DNA from: Henckelia pumila
Taxonomy: Eukaryota; Streptophyta; Magnoliopsida; Lamiales; Gesneriaceae
Direction of reading: 5' to 3'
Assembly (NCBI RefSeq): GCF_033568475.1
Contig: NC_133121.1
Span: forward strand, 52,861,905 to 52,925,904
Length of the DNA stretch: 64,000 bases
Positions within the stretch are counted from its first letter, which is position 1, and each line of letters begins with the position of its first letter. This document shows, in pieces, positions 1-12,700 of the stretch. The position numbers were made by a program, and so were the translations under genes. The notes beneath the pieces are model-generated. The model was not told the DNA's origin. It saw only the letters and a list, made by a program, of their open reading frames with translations, and did no database searches.

Positions 1-410
1 ACTCAACCAAATCATCAGTACTGTTAATTCTGAAACAATCCGAATTGTCTGCAGGATATCGAATGCCCTGAAAAACATTAAATATCACTTTCGCATCATT
101 CATACGCAATATCAACTCTCCCTTATGCACATCAATCAATGCTTTTCCAGTGGCTAAGAACGGTCTACCCAAAATAAGAGGTATCTCTCGATCCTCTTCC
201 ATATCAAGCACAACAAAGTCTACTGGAAATATGAACTTATCAACCTTAACTCACATCCTCTATAATCCCCCTTGGATATTTTATAGATCTGTCAGCTAAT
301 TGCAGGGAGATAGTAGTTGTCTTAACTTCACCAATTCCTAGATTTTCAAAACATGAATAAGGCATAAGATTAATACTTGCACCTAAATCACATAAAGCCT
401 TGTTAAAAAA
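1..410 (-). pseudogene. Athila-type protease region, broken, cut by window edge
   Basis: On the minus strand this encodes the aspartic-protease region of an Athila/Tat-lineage Ty3 element. The motif DLGASINLMP and, further on, [20 protein letters not shown] are visible; both are typical of this lineage. A stop separates it from gag at about 411, where IGK is followed by TAA and then FFNKAL. A small indel near 250 shifts the frame between GIIEDV and VKVDKF, so no functional protease can be made. Reverse transcriptase would lie left of the window. Family assignment is from motif recognition; lineage within Athila is not resolved. Confidence 0.8.
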
Positions 411-2138
411 TTATTTTCCAATAGTGCATGGAATTGAAAAGCTACCGGGATCCTTCAGTTTTGGAGGGAGTTTATTTTGTAAAATAGCAGAATATTCCTC
501 CGACAACTTCACAGTTTCAAAATCCACAAGTTTTCTTTTGTTAGACAAAATCTCTTTCAAAAATTTTGCATAACTGGGCATTTGATCCAAAGCGTCTGCA
601 AAGGGAATATTAATATGAAGCTTTTTGAAAATCTCTAAGAATTTTGCAAATTGATTATCCAATTGCAGTTGCTTTGCTCTTTGGGGGAAGGAAAGTTTAC
701 TCAAATCAATATTCTCATTAATAATTGGGTGAGAGGACTTACCTTTCTTGCCCGTAGGCGTCGAGTCTAACTGCTTTGGCGCTTCCTCTAACCCTTTTTC
801 CTTGATTAGCTCGCTTGCTTCCTCATCCTCAGTATTCTTCTCCGCAGTATCTGCTTGCGATCTAGCTACCTCCAGAATAGCATTGACATCCTTGGGATTC
901 CTCTCAGTATTGCTAGGCAATGATCCTGCTGGCCTAGTTGACAGCTGTGTTGCTATCTGGCTCATCTGTGTTTCTAACTTCTACAACATTGCCTCCTGAT
1001 TCTATAGAAGGGTCTCAGTACCAGCTACATATTTCATCATGATTTCTTCAAAGGAGGGTTTCTTCTTGACTGGCTTCGATGTATTAGCTGTAGGATCTGC
1101 AGCTTTCCATGAGAAGTTTGGATGGTTCTTCCAGCCAGGATTGTAAGTATTGTTGAAGGGATTGTACTGCTGTCTCTCTTGATTCCCCATAAAATTCGCT
1201 GCATCAACTTCAAATACTTGTTGTTCGTCAGGCTGTTGGACGGGCGCTAGATTGGCTGAAGTTGTCTGCATAACTGCCATTTGATGAGTAAGAGCATCGA
1301 TCTTGGAATTCAGTGGTGTTAGTGCATCGACTTCTAGAATTCCAGCTTTTTTTTCCTTTTTAGCATCTGGCCATCCAATGTTGCTTTCAGCCATATTTCC
1401 AATGATTTCCCATGCCTCTGCTGGTGTCTTCCTGAATAGGCTTCCGTTAGCAGCAGCATCCAACATGGATCGAACAGATTGATCAGCCCCATTGTAGAAA
1501 GTTTGAGTCTGCTGGCTCTGAGTAAGATTATGTTGAGGACACATCCTCAACATCTTTTTGAATCGAGTCCAAGCAGCATGTAAGGATTCAGCTTCCTTCT
1601 GCCTGAATGAGATGATATCGGAGAACAGTTTTGCCATCTTCGTGGGAGGAAAATATTTGTTTAGAAAAGTCTGAACAAGTTGGTTCCATGTAGTGATTGA
1701 ACCAGCAGGCAGATCATCTAGCCACTCAGCAGCTTCGCCTTGTAGAGAAAATGGGAATAACCGTAGTCGCACTGCATCAGATGTTACCCTATTCACTTTG
1801 AATGTGTCGCAGATCGATAGGAATCGCTCCAGATGAACATAGGGGTCTTCCACAGATGTACCCCCAAATCTAACTTGCAATTGGATCAGCTGAATAGTAG
1901 AGGGTTTCAGCTCAAAATTGTTCGCATCAACAGTGGGGCGAACTATGATAGATCCATAGCCTTCAGTTGGCGGACGGATAATATCCCAAACAGTACGGTT
2001 GTCCGCCATCTCTATTTCAGATTCAGATTCTGACTCTAGTTCAAGATTGATAGATTTCTTGGCTTTTTGGATCCTGCTAAACGTGCGTTCGATCTCCAAA
2101 TCAAGTGGTAGTAATTTCCTTGATCGAATTCTATGCAT
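411..2138 (-). pseudogene. Athila-type gag, broken by stop codons
   Basis: Minus-strand capsid gene of the same Athila-like element. I start it at the ATG at 2138 (MHRIRSRKLLPLDLEIERTF), because the longer frame to 2168 opens with TTG. The retrotransposon gag domain is clear (FRYGGTS-like FGGTSVEDPYVHLERFL, then LFPFSLQGEAAEWLDDLP, TTWNQLVQTFLNKYFPP and FRQKEAESLHAAWTRFKKML). Two in-frame TAG codons lie near 985-1010 where CAG is expected, splitting the gene into 1002-2138 and 411-965. Acidic low-complexity sequence ESESESEIE precedes MADNRTVWD. It is a relic with no sign of expression. Confidence 0.85.
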
Positions 2139-2242
2139 GCACAACAGAATGTACCTGAAAATCACCAAGAAATTATAGTCAGAATTTAAGAAAATAAATA
2201 AAGTCTAATCTCAAGCGAAATAAAAATTCTAATATCAAACAA

Positions 2243-2260
2243 TCCCCGGCACGGCGCTAG
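2243..2260 (-). other. tRNA-Asp primer-binding site remnant
   Basis: On the minus strand this reads TAGCGCCGTGCCGGGGA, close to the TGGCGCCGTTGCCGGGGA site of Athila/Tat elements that pairs with the 3' end of tRNA-Asp. It sits about 105 bp upstream of the gag ATG, in the expected order. The LTR that should follow is not recognisable, so the element is cut here. Confidence 0.7.
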
Positions 2261-2311
2261 TAATCTTGGGATTTATATTCTGCATAAGATAACAGTGGGA
2301 TAATTTTGTAG

Positions 2312-2835
2312 ATGGAAAATTACGATGACCAAAGTAGCCATGGTAGTGGAGGTGGACGCTGGGGAGATGATGATCATGATCATCGTCGGGAGCGCCATCA
2401 TCGTCATCGTGATGATCATCGTCGTTTCAGCATGCATCGGTTCATGCATATGGGTCCTAAGCCCTTGGTTGGAGGCGATACTACTGAGGATGCTGAGAAC
2501 TGGTTAGAGTGCATAGAGAGTTGTTTTCAGACATACCGCTGTACCGAGGAGCAGAAGATGGAGACGCTTGGCTATCTCTTGAAGGGGCGAGCCCGTAAGT
2601 GGTGGAATTCCACTTCTGCACCGTTTATTGTTGCGAGAGGAGTTGCTACATGGGTTGAGTTCCGCACAGCTTTTCAGAAGCTGTATTTTCCTCCTGCACT
2701 TCATCAAACAAAGTCAAGTGAGTTGTTGAGTCTACGTCAGGGAGCTATGTCGATTGACGAGTACCAGCAGAAGTTATTCGACTTGTTGTCCTATTGCCCT
2801 GAGATTGCTGACAGCTCAGAGATGAAGTATAATCT
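2312..2835 (+). pseudogene. Element B gag, 5' part
   Basis: Starts at ATG 2312 with a His/Asp/Arg-rich head, then the capsid motif PKPLVGGDTTEDAENWLE, YLLKGRARKWWN, WVEFRTAFQKLYFPP and LLSLRQGAMSIDEYQQKL, a Ty3 retrotransposon gag domain. It stops at a clean insertion of a solo LTR; the last five bases AATCT are the target duplication. The reading frame continues without shift in the fragment that starts after the LTR at 5914, which shows this was one open gag gene when the LTR element landed. Confidence 0.9.
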
Positions 2836-5800
2836 TGTAACGTCCGAAAATTTGCTACGTAAATCCGCATGCATAACTAAGAGATTTAATAAGTTTAAAA
2901 TAATGTGAAAATGTGTTAAATTATTTTTATGAGTGATTATTTAAATTATGTGATTTATTTTCATGTTTTAAATATTTTTTAGGCATTTAAATTTGTTTTC
3001 TGTGGTTTATGAATTTATTTGAGAAAGTTTATTTTATGATCGCGTAGGCGGGGCCGTGGACGGACAAGATGTTTATTTTCACCCAAAATATTTTCGGAGA
3101 TTTTTAGGAGCCTTAAAATTTTATTTTAAGGTATAATTTGAAGAAAATTATGGTATTTATATATATGTATATTTAGATGTCCGTTTTTACCCAAAATAAA
3201 TCATTTTAATGAATTTTATTAAGTTTTAAAAATCACCTATTTTATTATTTCGGGATTTTTAAGTTTTTAGCAAATTATCATGTATTTTTTTTAGTTTAAA
3301 TTTTAGTAATTATCTACCCAAAGTATTTATTTAAATATTTAACCTAGACTACCCAAATATTATCCTAAGATTTTCTACCCTATCTCACGCCTCAACTCCC
3401 TAGCCGCCTCCCTCAACCTTTCTCCATCATCTTCATCGTTCCAGCAAGATTTTCACAGCCCCATAGCCGAGCTTTTAAGATTTTATATTGGTTGGAGATC
3501 TGTTCGTCCCGGAGAGCCGTACGACGCGATATAAACGTTATTTCTTGCAAATATTCATCAAGGCACGTTTGAATCCCTTCTTGAACACCATTTAAGTCAT
3601 ATTATTCTGATTTTAGCATGAAAATTATGATCTTGCATGATATATGTGGTTTTAATGAAGAACATTCATGAACATGCATAGAACCTACGTTTTTAAAGCT
3701 TATGAATCAATTTTATCACGTTTTTCTGTCATGGATTGTTCTAGCTTGCTGACCAATGGGTTGAGGGTTGATATAGGGTCCCTAGGGTCGTGTTTGGATG
3801 ACGGTTCAGTGGCTTTAGTCGTTGGTTTGGGCTAAGTTCATGCTGGACGCAGGTTTAGACGCAAACTGAGCGGTTTGCGTGCGAGGGCTCGTTCTTGGTC
3901 CACAGGACGAGTTTTAGGTTGGTTCTAGTTGAGTTATAATCCCAATACCTTTGGAAAGTTTTTCCAGGTGGTTCTCCGGCCGGTGGTGGCCGGATATTGG
4001 CGGCCGAACGGCCGGAATCAGCGGTCGCGTTCTGCACGAACAGCAGCAAAGGGGCTCTGTTGTTTTGGTTCGTTCTCCTTCTACATGGCTCGGTTTAAGG
4101 TCAAATTTGTTGGGTTAGAACCGTCTGGGTGTTGGATAAGTATGGGAGGTGGTTTCACATCCAAAGGTGGCCTGAGCAGGCGGCACGATCAGATTTTCGG
4201 AAGCCGCTCAGGGCTGCCTCGAGTTGGGCTTAGGGAGAGGTAAGCTAGGGTTGTGTCTGGTGTTTTGGCAGGCCGGGCTCGGCTTTTCGGGTCCGGGTTG
4301 GGTTTAAAATATAATGGGTCAAGTTAGTTTGGTTCGGGTTTGGTTTATATTAGTTGGACTCGGGTATTTTTATTTTGAATTAAATAAGAGATTAAGTTAA
4401 TAATAAATGAGTTTGGGTTCGAGTTAATTAATTAATTAGACTAGTTTAATTTTAATTATGGGCTTAATTAATTAATGAAGTGAGCCCACTAATTTGTCAT
4501 GGGCCGTGTGATCCATGAAAATTATTGGACCAAGTTGTGGCGGGTTTAGTAATTTTTATCGGTCAAATTTATAAGTTAATGGTTAGTTAATAATTTTATT
4601 AATTTAACTTTAAGTTAATAAGTTGATGGGCCTAAATTATGTTTTTAGTAAGCCCATTAGTTTTCCATGGGCCTGGGGGCCCATGAAGCTTAATGGGCCT
4701 TTCAGGTCGGGCTTTTGGGTTTTTGAGTCAGTCTAAAAATTTATGGGTTTAAGTTAAGTGGTCAGCAGCTCGAACAAGTCCTTGGAAAAATAAACGTCCG
4801 TAAATATATATTTTATTCATGAATGCATTTTTATTAGATATATAAGTATGATTTTTAAGAAAATAAATTAAATATATATTTACGGACAAATTTTCATGAA
4901 ATAAAGAAATAAATGATATTTTTTTAAGTTCATGCATCATGTAAGAATTTTTATGATAAGTTTAAATGTATGTTAAGAAAAATATATTTTTATGGAAGTT
5001 GAAGTGAAGGTGGAAAGTGATGTGGTTGGAGGCCGGGATACCTGGGCCCGGTGACCTTCCTAATGATGTATAAGTATGATGAGCTTATGGATCCAGCTGA
5101 GAGGGCTGGTGAAGTGGCAGCACAGAGGTGAAAACCCCACCGTCGCGTACGTTGGTTTATAGATTGATCAATCGCTCAGTATGATGCCACCGATATGGAT
5201 ACGACCTGTTGAGAACTAAGAAATTATGATAAGACATTTTATGAGATTTATTAAATATGATGTTTATGTTTAGCATGATGATGAAGCATTATAATTATTT
5301 ATTCATGTTTATATGCATAATATTTTAAGAGCATGCACGTATAATTATTATTCACATATTTTATATGATGTGTGCTTGTGTGTGGTTTCATTTTGTTATA
5401 TAAGGATAGAACGTGCTGAGCCTCTAGGCTCACTAGATTTAAATGGTGCAGGTGAGCAGAATGTTAATGAAGTTAATGTGTTCCCGACTGGTGGCGAGGG
5501 CATATGAGTATCCAGGCGGCTAGAACCCGTGACCATTGCTCTAAGATGATTTTTATGTTGAGACTAGAACATATATTTTCGTATATGTATTATTATTATA
5601 GATTTTTAGTATATGCATGGATTTTACATTTAAGTAATTATTTTCTAAGTTTTCATGAATTTTTGTGAAAGAAATATTATTTAGGAATTTTATTATGACA
5701 TTCTTATAAATTATTATTTAGTAATTAGTTTTAAGTATTTAATTGCATGCGTGTACCTTTATTGTATTTTTTGTGTATTTTTATTTTAAATTAAGTAAAG

Positions 5801-5913
5801 TTATTTTTAAGTACGATATATATATGTATGGGCATATATATATTTATATTCATTATTTTATAATAAGAGATTTAAAAAAAAATTCAGTAGTAGTTTTAGG
5901 ATGTTTCAAATCT
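2831..5913 (+). mobile_element. Solo LTR (3073 bp) with TSD AATCT
   Basis: The insert 2836-5908 begins TGTAACGTCC and ends ATGTTTCA, with AATCT on both sides (2831-2835 and 5909-5913). It resembles the LTRs of element L (TGTAACACCC start, GTTTCA end, the shared GGACGGAC block near 3058, and a CCGTGGACGG core), so it is a related Del/Tekay LTR family. No primer site, PPT or gag-pol is inside, so it is a solo LTR left by LTR-LTR recombination. Short open frames within it are chance frames of LTR sequence. Confidence 0.9.
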
Positions 5914-6313
5914 GTTTCTTCAAGGCCTTAACCCAGAGATTCATGAACGGGTGGCGGTTGGTGATGACATGACTTATGAGGGGCTGGTGAGCCGATTTCA
6001 CCAGGCGCAGGATAGAATTCGGTGTAACAGGTCTTTCTCTCAGTCTAGGCCTGCGAGTTCCTTGGGTCCCCATGCACAGTCTTTTAAGAAGTCTGGATCC
6101 TATTCTTCCTCTGGTTCTGGTGGTGTCACCCATTTTGGGAAGAAAGAGAAGTGCAACCATTGCGGGAAGAATCATCCGACAGACAAATTTCATAAAGCTT
6201 CTGGAGCGTGCTTTCGATGTGGAGAGGTTGGTCATCTCCGGAGGGATTGTCCACTTGCTGGAGGAGGTGGTTCTGTTTCTGGTTCAGGATCGGGTTCTCA
6301 TACTACTGTTTAG
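5914..6313 (+). pseudogene. Element B gag, 3' part with zinc knuckle
   Basis: Continues the gag frame after the solo LTR (motif LVSRFHQAQDRIR) and carries a Cys/His pair CNHCGKNHP followed by a CCHC zinc knuckle CFRCGEVGHLRRDC, the nucleic-acid-binding end of gag. A Gly/Ser-rich tail follows, and a TAG at 6311-6313 closes the frame, probably from CAG. More stops follow (6327-6395) before the protease. Confidence 0.85.
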
Positions 6314-6802
6314 CAGAGATCATAGGGACAGTCTGCTGGGAGTTCCCATCTGAAGCCGCGAACATCCAGTCAGGTGTTTGCCTTGAAGAATGATTAGGCA
6401 GTGGAGGAGAATGAGAGGGTCATTGCAGGTACATTTCTGTTATATGGCATGCCTGATTTTGTACTCATTGACACTGGTGCATCTCATTCCTTCATTTCTG
6501 CACGTTTTGTTAAGAAGCATAAATTGCCATGCATTGCACTAGACGTAGTGATTTCTGTTTCTACTCCGACGGGCCAATATGCATTGGCTAATTGTCTAGT
6601 GATGGGTTGCCCTTTAGATTATGAAGGGAACATTCTGGTAGCGAATCTCATGGTTCTTATGATGGAAGACTTTGATTGTATTTTGGGGATAAACATGATG
6701 ACGGCCTACAGATCTTTGATGGACTGCTATTAGAGATTAGTATGCTTTCATCCGGTTGGGAGTGATAGCTGGTTTTTCTATGGTGAGGTAGCCCGACCTC
6801 CG
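6314..6802 (+). pseudogene. Element B protease region
   Basis: Between 6401 and 6733 an aspartic protease is readable, with the active-site motif LIDTGASHSFIS and the second motif DFDCILGINMM. Stops lie upstream (TAG at 6395) and downstream (TAG at 6731). After LESGGEGCL the sequence jumps directly to the RT start ([10 protein letters not shown]), so the usual linker of roughly 80 codons between protease and RT has been deleted. Inactive relic. Confidence 0.8.
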
Positions 6803-7865
6803 GTGCCGTGGGTGTCAGCTTTGAGAGTCTGTCGAGCTTTAGAGTCTGGAGGGGAAGGCTGCCTGTCGAGCTCTCGAGCACCGTATCGTCTGGCTCCGTC
6901 AGAGATGCGAGAGTTGAAGAATCAGTTGCAGAATCTTTTGGACAAGGGGTACATTGGTCCTAGTGTATATCCTTGGGGAGCTTCTGTTCTCTTTGTGAAG
7001 AAGAAGGATGGGTCTATGTGGTTGTGCATTGACTATCGGCATCTTAATCGAGTTACTGTGAAGAACAAGTATCCTTTGCCTCGTATTGATGATATGTTTG
7101 ATCAGTTGCAGGGTACTTTGGTTTACTCCAAGATTGACTTGAGATCTGATTATCACCAGATGAGGGTCCGAGATCAAGATGTAGCCAAGACTGCATTCCG
7201 TACTCGTTATGAGCATTACGAGTTTCTAGTGATGCCTTTCGGATTGACTACTGCACCGGATATATTTATGGATTTGTTGAACCATGTCTTCAAAGAGTTT
7301 TTGTATAAGTTCGTCGTGGTTTTCATTGAAGACATTCTGGTGTATTTGCGTGATGTGTATGAACACGTTTCTCATATGCGGTTGGTGCTGCAGACTCTTT
7401 GGGATGAGCAGTTGTACGCCAAATTGAGTACGTGCGAGTTTTGGATGGATCTATTGGTCTTTCTTGGCCATATCATATCCAGGGATGAGATTTCTGTTGA
7501 TCCGAGCAAGATTGAGGCTGTGTTGAACTGGTCGCGTCCGATGACGGTTGCTGAGATCCGTAGTTTTTTGGGTCTAGCAGGATATTATCGTCGCTTTATT
7601 GTGAATTTATCTCAGCTAGCTCGACCTATGACTCAGCTTACTCTCAAGGGTGTTGATTTCGAGTGGTCCTCAGAGTGCGAGGTGAGCTTTTGTGAGTTTT
7701 GATGACGGTTGACCTCTGCGCCTGTGTTGACATTACCGTCGGGATCTGGAGGGTATGTGGTTTATACAGATTCTTCTCTTAAAGGGTTAGGTTGTGTCCT
7801 GACTCAGAATGGGCATGTAATTGCATACGCCTCTAGACAGTTGAAGTTACACAAAGACAATTATC
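6803..7865 (+). pseudogene. Element B reverse transcriptase and start of RNase H
   Basis: The RT domain is nearly complete: [44 protein letters not shown] and VMPFGLT. The catalytic box reads FIEDILVY instead of FIDDILVY, so one catalytic aspartate is glutamate. Two adjacent TGA codons at about 7700-7705 (expected CGA) close the frame, then RNase H begins (SAPVLTLP, VYTDSSLKGLGCVLTQNG, YASRQLKLHKDNY). It is cut at 7866 by the copia insertion and resumes at 17312. Confidence 0.9.
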
Positions 7866-9719
7866 TGTTGGAGTGCGCGGCGTTCAGATCAAACAAGATT
7901 GATACCCGGTGCAGCGGAAGTTTAAAAATTATTATATGGAACGATTCCATATTGGGTATCAAATCTTTACGATTAAATTGTGTGTGTAAAAATTTAAATA
8001 ACTATTATAAAATTTTTACCTTTAATCTCGAATCGAGATTCTGGACACCAACAGATTTCTCTGCTCTTGTTGTATCTCCCTGGAACCGATGGACGAACAT
8101 TTCTTCAATCAGGTCCACGAATAGAGATTTAATCCCTCTGATAGATTGCACTAGAAAATCTATCAGAAGTTTTCTACGAAGAGAGTTAACGAATTTGATC
8201 CGTTAAACCAGACTGTAATTCAAAATCACAGGCTTGAATTTTTCTCGAGTAGAGAGAGGGAGAGGGGGCGGCCACTTTAAGAAAAATAGCTTAGGGTTTT
8301 CGAAAATTTTGTGCCTATTCTGTGTAATTTCTGTACTGCAATAACTTATTTATAATGCAGGCCACTAACAGCTTAGGGCCCATTAGTCATAAGTTCAAGC
8401 CCGACAAGCAAAGCCCGCATGTTCAGAAATTAATATAAAATTCATCGTGACTCCGATTGATAAACCGATTTCACCAATGTGCACAGAAACCATTTCTGCA
8501 CCTTTTAAAGTCAAGATAAATTTTTCTGAATCCGAATTCAGTGATTTCCAAAAATGGCCATCCCTATGTCATTTTAGGAAATCTTACTCCTCTACTCTTA
8601 AATAAGAAGTCCAACTTCTTCGTTCATTAAATTTAACTCTTTAAATTTAACTATCTCAACGGGGATTAAAAATCCATTACACTGTGTGACCCTCAATGGT
8701 TCAGGGATACAGCTAGCCGTGGGCTCACAACTCCTTGTGACTCGGAACAACAATTTCCGACTTGCCCATCGAATCATGGTATGAGCGCCTAGCAACATCG
8801 CCCCATGATTCCCTAGGTATCACTGATAGTGCCTACAAGAACCAGTAGATTTTGGTTAGCGTACAGTACGGTCCCTTCATCCATATATCCCGATCGAATC
8901 AACAACCATTGGTATATCGAGAGTCGCTCGAGATTCGATAACTATGCAATGCATCTTGAAGATCAAATAGTGACATCGCATGCACTACTAAGAAACCATT
9001 TCTTAAATCACATCATGTACTCTGGCCAGAGATTCGTCACACTAATATCTCCTCAGATCGCATAGGATATCCACACTCGCAAGTATGTGGTGAATCCTTG
9101 ACAACAAAGCATCGACTCCTATATGTGTTGTAACTGTACCCAATCCCGACACCTTATGACCCCAATAGAGTCGGTAAACGAGTCAAAGCACAGTACTAGC
9201 ATATAGAGTCTCAATGATGTTTCAAGTAATAAGGACTAATGGTGTACAACCAAAACCGCGGACTTTATCCACTCGATAAGTGATAACCACTTGGAAAGTC
9301 CGGATAGGGTAGTTCGATCATTCATCATATGAATATCCATTTGCATGCTTCGAACATCTCTATGTTCCTTACCAATGAAACGTGGTACTCCGCATCGCAA
9401 ATGCTAGTCTCAAACTCGAGCGATCCTTTATCCTTATTTTCGGACGGCTCAATCGACTAGGAACAGTTTAGAATATACAGTGACTATAAGATGTGTTTCA
9501 TGATAGACATCTCCATGTTCTACCACATCTTACATACACTATAGTATATTCAAGGTCTTTATCAAAACAACAATAGTATATCACAATATAACAATATGAA
9601 GAAAGATAAAGTCATTGCCATTAATAAAAGTGTAAATTATATTAAACAAAAGATTGTTTATACAAAGAGTCATCAAAGCCCTTAGCCACAAGTTGGCTCA
9701 CTGGGCACCCACTCTTTCA
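7866..9719 (-). repeat. Copia LTR, 3' copy (left)
   Basis: On the plus strand it runs from TGTTGGAGTG to CACTCTTTCA, so in element orientation it is TGAAAGAGTG to CACTCCAACA. It matches 15458-17311 along its full 1854-bp length. Small open frames in both copies (for example 8829-9065 and 16421-16657) are the same LTR sequence seen twice, not genes. Confidence 0.95.
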
Positions 9720-9733
9720 ATCTCCCACTTGCC
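9720..9733 (-). other. Copia polypurine tract
   Basis: On the minus strand GGCAAGTGGGAGAT lies directly upstream of the 3' LTR start TGAAAG, where plus-strand DNA priming occurs in copia elements. It follows the RNase H stop codon at once. Confidence 0.75.
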
Positions 9734-12700
9734 CTATAGCCAACTAGTCATACTACGTAGACCCATTGCTTCGCGATGTTTGTCAAATAATGGTCCTGGC
9801 AAGGGCTTAGTAAGTGGATCAGCGATATTGTCTGCAGAGGCCACTCTTTCGACAGTGATGTCTCCTCTTTCCACAATCTCCCGGATGATGTGGTATTTCC
9901 TCAGTACGTGTTTGGATCTTTGATGAGACCTTGGTTCCTTTGCCTGAGCAACGGCACCCGTGTTGTCACAGTACACCGGGACTGGACCAACAACTTCATG
10001 AATGACGCCCAACTCTTGGACGAAATTCCTCATCCAAACGGCCTCTTTAGCAGCAGCTGATGCTGCAATGTATTCAGCCTCAGTGGTGGAATCCGCTGTG
10101 GTGTCCTGCTTGGAACTCTTCCAAGAGACAGCACCGCCATTGAGCATGAACACAAATCCAGAGGTTGACTTCGAGTCATCCACGTCACTTTGGAAGCTAG
10201 AGTCGGTATAGCCTTCCAATTTTAGTTCTCTTCCTCCATATACCATGAACATATTCTTAGTCCTTCGTAAGTACTTAAGAATGTCCTTCACGGCTTTCCA
10301 ATGCATTTGACCAGGATTAGCTTGATATCTGCTCGTGACACTCAGAGCAAATGCTACATCCGGTCTGGTAGATATCATCCCATACATGATACTACCTATG
10401 GCTGACGCATATGGTACATGTGTCATTTTCTCTATCTCTTCATCTGTCTTGGGACACATAGACTTGGATAGAGAAACTCCATGACACATGGGTAGATGTC
10501 CTCTCTTGGACCCATCCATTGAAAACCGTTTCAATATGGTGTCGATGTAGGTTGATTGAGTAAGTCCTATAATTCTCTTAGATCTATCTCTATAGATCTG
10601 TATCCCAAGAATATAGGATGCCTCACCCAAATCCTTCATCAAAAATCTACCTGATAACCATATCTTTGTTGACTGCAACATCCCTACATCATTTCCAATG
10701 AGTAGGATGTCATCAACATAAAGTACTAAGAATGTCACAGCATCCTTAACTACTTTCTTGTACACGCATGGTTCCTCCGGATTCTTGATGAAACCAAAAT
10801 CTTTTATTGTTTCATCAAATTTTTGGTTCCAACTTCTTGATGCTTGTTTTAGACCATAAATTGATCTCTGAAGCTTGCATACCTTATGCTCGCTTCCCAT
10901 GGATGTGAACCCCTCAGGCTGCTTCATATAGATTTCTTCCTTAATGTCTCCATTAAGAAAAGCAGTCTTCACATCCATTTGTCATATCTCATAGTCATAC
11001 CATGCTGCTATGGCAATAAGGATTCTTATGGACTTGAACATTGCAACTGGTGAAAAGGTTTCATCATAGTCAACTCCTTGTCTTTGAGTATAACCTTTTG
11101 CCACCAATCGCGCCTTGTAGGTCAATACCTTACCATCAAGCCCAAGCTTTCTCTTGTAGATCCATTTACACCCTATTGGAACAATTCCATCGGGAGGATC
11201 TACTAAAGACCAAACTTGGTTTGTATGCATCGAATCTATTTCCGACTGCATAGCTTCAAGCCATAAATTTGAATCCGCATCAAAAATTGCTTCCTTGAAG
11301 TTTCTTGGATCACATCCAACATCGGGTTCACCTTGATCCCCTTCAAGAAGAAGACCATATCGAATAGGAGGTCTAGAAGTCCTCTCGGATCTTCTAGGTA
11401 CAGGCGTGTCTAGCAATGGTTCCTGAGGTGTAGGATCGTTATTTTGTATTTCGGGTTCTTCTCGAATTTCTTCGAGTTCCATCATCTCGCCTTTCTTATC
11501 CAATAAGAACTCCTTCTCCAAGAAGGTGGAATTCCTCGAAACAAACACCTTTGTTTCAGCAGGATAATAGAAATAATATCCGATTGAATTCTTCGGATAC
11601 CCTACAAAATAACATAAGCTGGATCGACTATCCAACTTATCTCCCACTGTCCGCTTCACGTAAGCAGGACATCCCCAAATCCTCAAGTACGAATACTTAG
11701 GAGCTTTGCCATTCCATAACTCGTATGGTGTTTTGTTCACTGCTTTAGTGTGGACGTTGTTCAACAACAATACCGCCGTTTCAAGCGCATAGCCCCAAAA
11801 CGAAGGTGGAAGCTCAGTGAAGCTCATCATGGACCGAACCATGTCCAACAAAGTTCGATTACGACGCTCCGATACACCATTAAGTTGTGGTGTCATAGGA
11901 GGAGTCCACTGAGAGAGAATCTCATTCTCTTTTAGATAGTCCAAAAACTCGGTACTTAAGTATTCTCCACCTCGATCCGATCGAAGTGCTTTAATACTTT
12001 TACCTAGCTTGTTCTCTACTTCAGCCTTGAATTCTTTGAACTTTTCAAATGCTTCAGACTTATATTTCATTAAATATAAATACCCATACCTTGAATAATC
12101 ATCAGTAAAGGTAATGAAGTAGGTGTGGCCATATTGAGTCCCAACTCTAAATGGACCACAAACATCTGTATGGATCAAATCCAACAGATTTTGACTACGT
12201 TCAGGTTTCCCCTTAAAAGGAGATTTAGTCATTTTTCCTTTTAGGCAGGATTCACAAGTAGGTAGAGAGTTAATATCAGACATATCAAACATGCCCTCTC
12301 CCACTAGCTTGTTCATCCTCCTTGAGGAAATATGACCTAGCCTAGCGTGCCAAAGGTTTGCCGGGTTTTGGCTATCGATTTTCCTTTTGTTTGTTGTTGC
12401 CGGTTTATCAACATAATTTATTGAAACGTCTTTTAGTTTTAAGTTGTATAGATCGTTTTCAAGTTGTCCATTTCCAATCAAACATTCATTCTTGTAAATA
12501 TTGCAAATCCCATTCACAAAATTGCAAGAATAACCATCTCTATCAAGCATAGAAACAGAAATAATGTTTTTAATTAAATCCGGAACAAATAAAACATCTC
12601 TTAAAAGTAACTTAAAACCATTCTGCAAAATTAAATAAACATCTCCCACGGCTTTTGCTTCAACTCTGGAACCATTTCCGAGCCTCAGCTGGGTCTCACC

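Noticed and set aside
3855..4243. Frames in the GC-rich part of the solo LTR
   Set aside because: Opposite-strand overlapping frames with no domain, inside an LTR.
8598..9065. Frames of 66 and 78 codons, also at 16190-16657
   Set aside because: Identical LTR sequence of the copia element; non-ATG starts or no coding signal.
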